From the NCBI GenBank assembly GCA_911728455.2, contig OU452236.1, positions 7,992,171 through 8,056,170 on the forward strand: DNA of 64,000 bases, read 5' to 3'. Of this stretch, positions 63,724 through 64,000 are shown in pieces. Within the stretch, counting starts at the first letter, position 1, and each line of letters opens with the position of its first letter. A program made the position numbers and the translations under genes. The notes under the pieces were generated by a model that had not been told where the DNA came from, did not search any database, and saw only the letters and a list, made by a program, of their open reading frames with translations. The DNA is from Marthasterias glacialis. Lineage: Eukaryota; Echinodermata; Asteroidea; Forcipulatida; Asteriidae.

Positions 63724-64000
63724 GTAAGTCTTCATGATGCTGTAGACTATAAATCCCGGTCATGACACTTGTGTCCTTGAGCAAGACACTTAACTATAAT
63801 TGCTTCAAATAGGGGAAGAGGCAGTTATGCTGGTCTTGCAACGAATTCATTTACCTCTTCCTGTTCTTAGCTGTGCTGTGAAGTGACTTGCGTTTATATC
63901 TCGTCATGTCTTGTTTCTGTGCATTGGGGCAGGTTTCTATCCCTTCAAAAAGTAGCCCACACCTCGAGTGGCTTTTGGCATAATGTAAAAAATAATAAAA
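63724..64000 (+). other. COP1 intron 15 (partial)
   Basis: A truncated family B SINE lies at 63752-63808 (CATGACACTTGTGTCCTTGA then GCAAGACACTTAAC), followed by the repeat at 63850-63985 that matches 4120-4265 inverted. No coding sequence. Confidence 0.75.
63850..63985 (+). repeat. Dispersed repeat, copy 2
   Basis: TTCTTAGCTGTGCTGTGAAG, GCGTTTATATCTCGTC, TTGTTTCTGTGCATTGGGGC and CACACCTCGAGTGGC. It is the inverse of 4120-4265. Confidence 0.65.

Overview
This is a window of animal nuclear DNA, not bacterial DNA. Short exons with GT-AG borders lie scattered through long AT-rich introns that are full of small transposons and tRNA-derived SINEs. Two conserved nuclear genes are recognisable. The gene content, large introns, TTAA-bordered MITEs, many TACATGTA-type motifs and SINE tails ending near GCGCTATATAA suggest a marine invertebrate deuterostome. 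My best guess is an echinoderm, possibly a sea star. That assignment is inference; a hemichordate, sea cucumber or lancelet cannot be excluded by reading alone.

Layout. From 1 to 16370 on the minus strand lies the 5' part of SCAI (suppressor of cancer cell invasion, an MRTF/SRF corepressor and DNA-repair factor). Three coding exons are visible (16370-16225, 13734-13639, 5331-5245) and the rest of the gene lies beyond the left edge. From 16371 to 17888 is a 1.5-kb divergent intergenic stretch with candidate E2F-, ZNF143- and NRF1-like sites, so the two genes may share a bidirectional promoter region. From 17889 to beyond the right edge on the plus strand lies COP1 (RFWD2), the RING / coiled-coil / WD40 E3 ubiquitin ligase. 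Fifteen exons join in frame to give 535 codons plus 2 bases and stop inside the WD40 propeller. The last part of the propeller, roughly 140 residues by comparison with the vertebrate protein, is missing to the right. Intron 1 is about 25 kb and holds no gene that I can support.

The remaining sequence is mobile-element debris, much of it datable by nesting. The best-supported cases are: a 2.6-kb element bordered by GGGCAATTCCAC / GTGGAATTGCCC that carries eight direct copies of a GTGACTGACATTAC-type 14-mer and is inserted in a TTAA-bordered MITE whose empty version occurs twice elsewhere in the window; a 515-bp Mutator-like element with 9-bp target duplications; a three-member hAT-like family with 6-bp target duplications, one copy of which splits another repeat; several fold-back elements; at least four tRNA-derived SINE families; and the 3' end of a CR1/L2-type LINE. 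There is also an interstitial telomere-like tract in COP1 intron 8, an exact 139-bp tandem duplication in SCAI intron 1 and several long poly-G/C runs.

I saw no operon, CRISPR array, viral gene or toxin gene. The most novel-looking structure is the 2.6-kb 14-mer-bearing element at 34548-37124.
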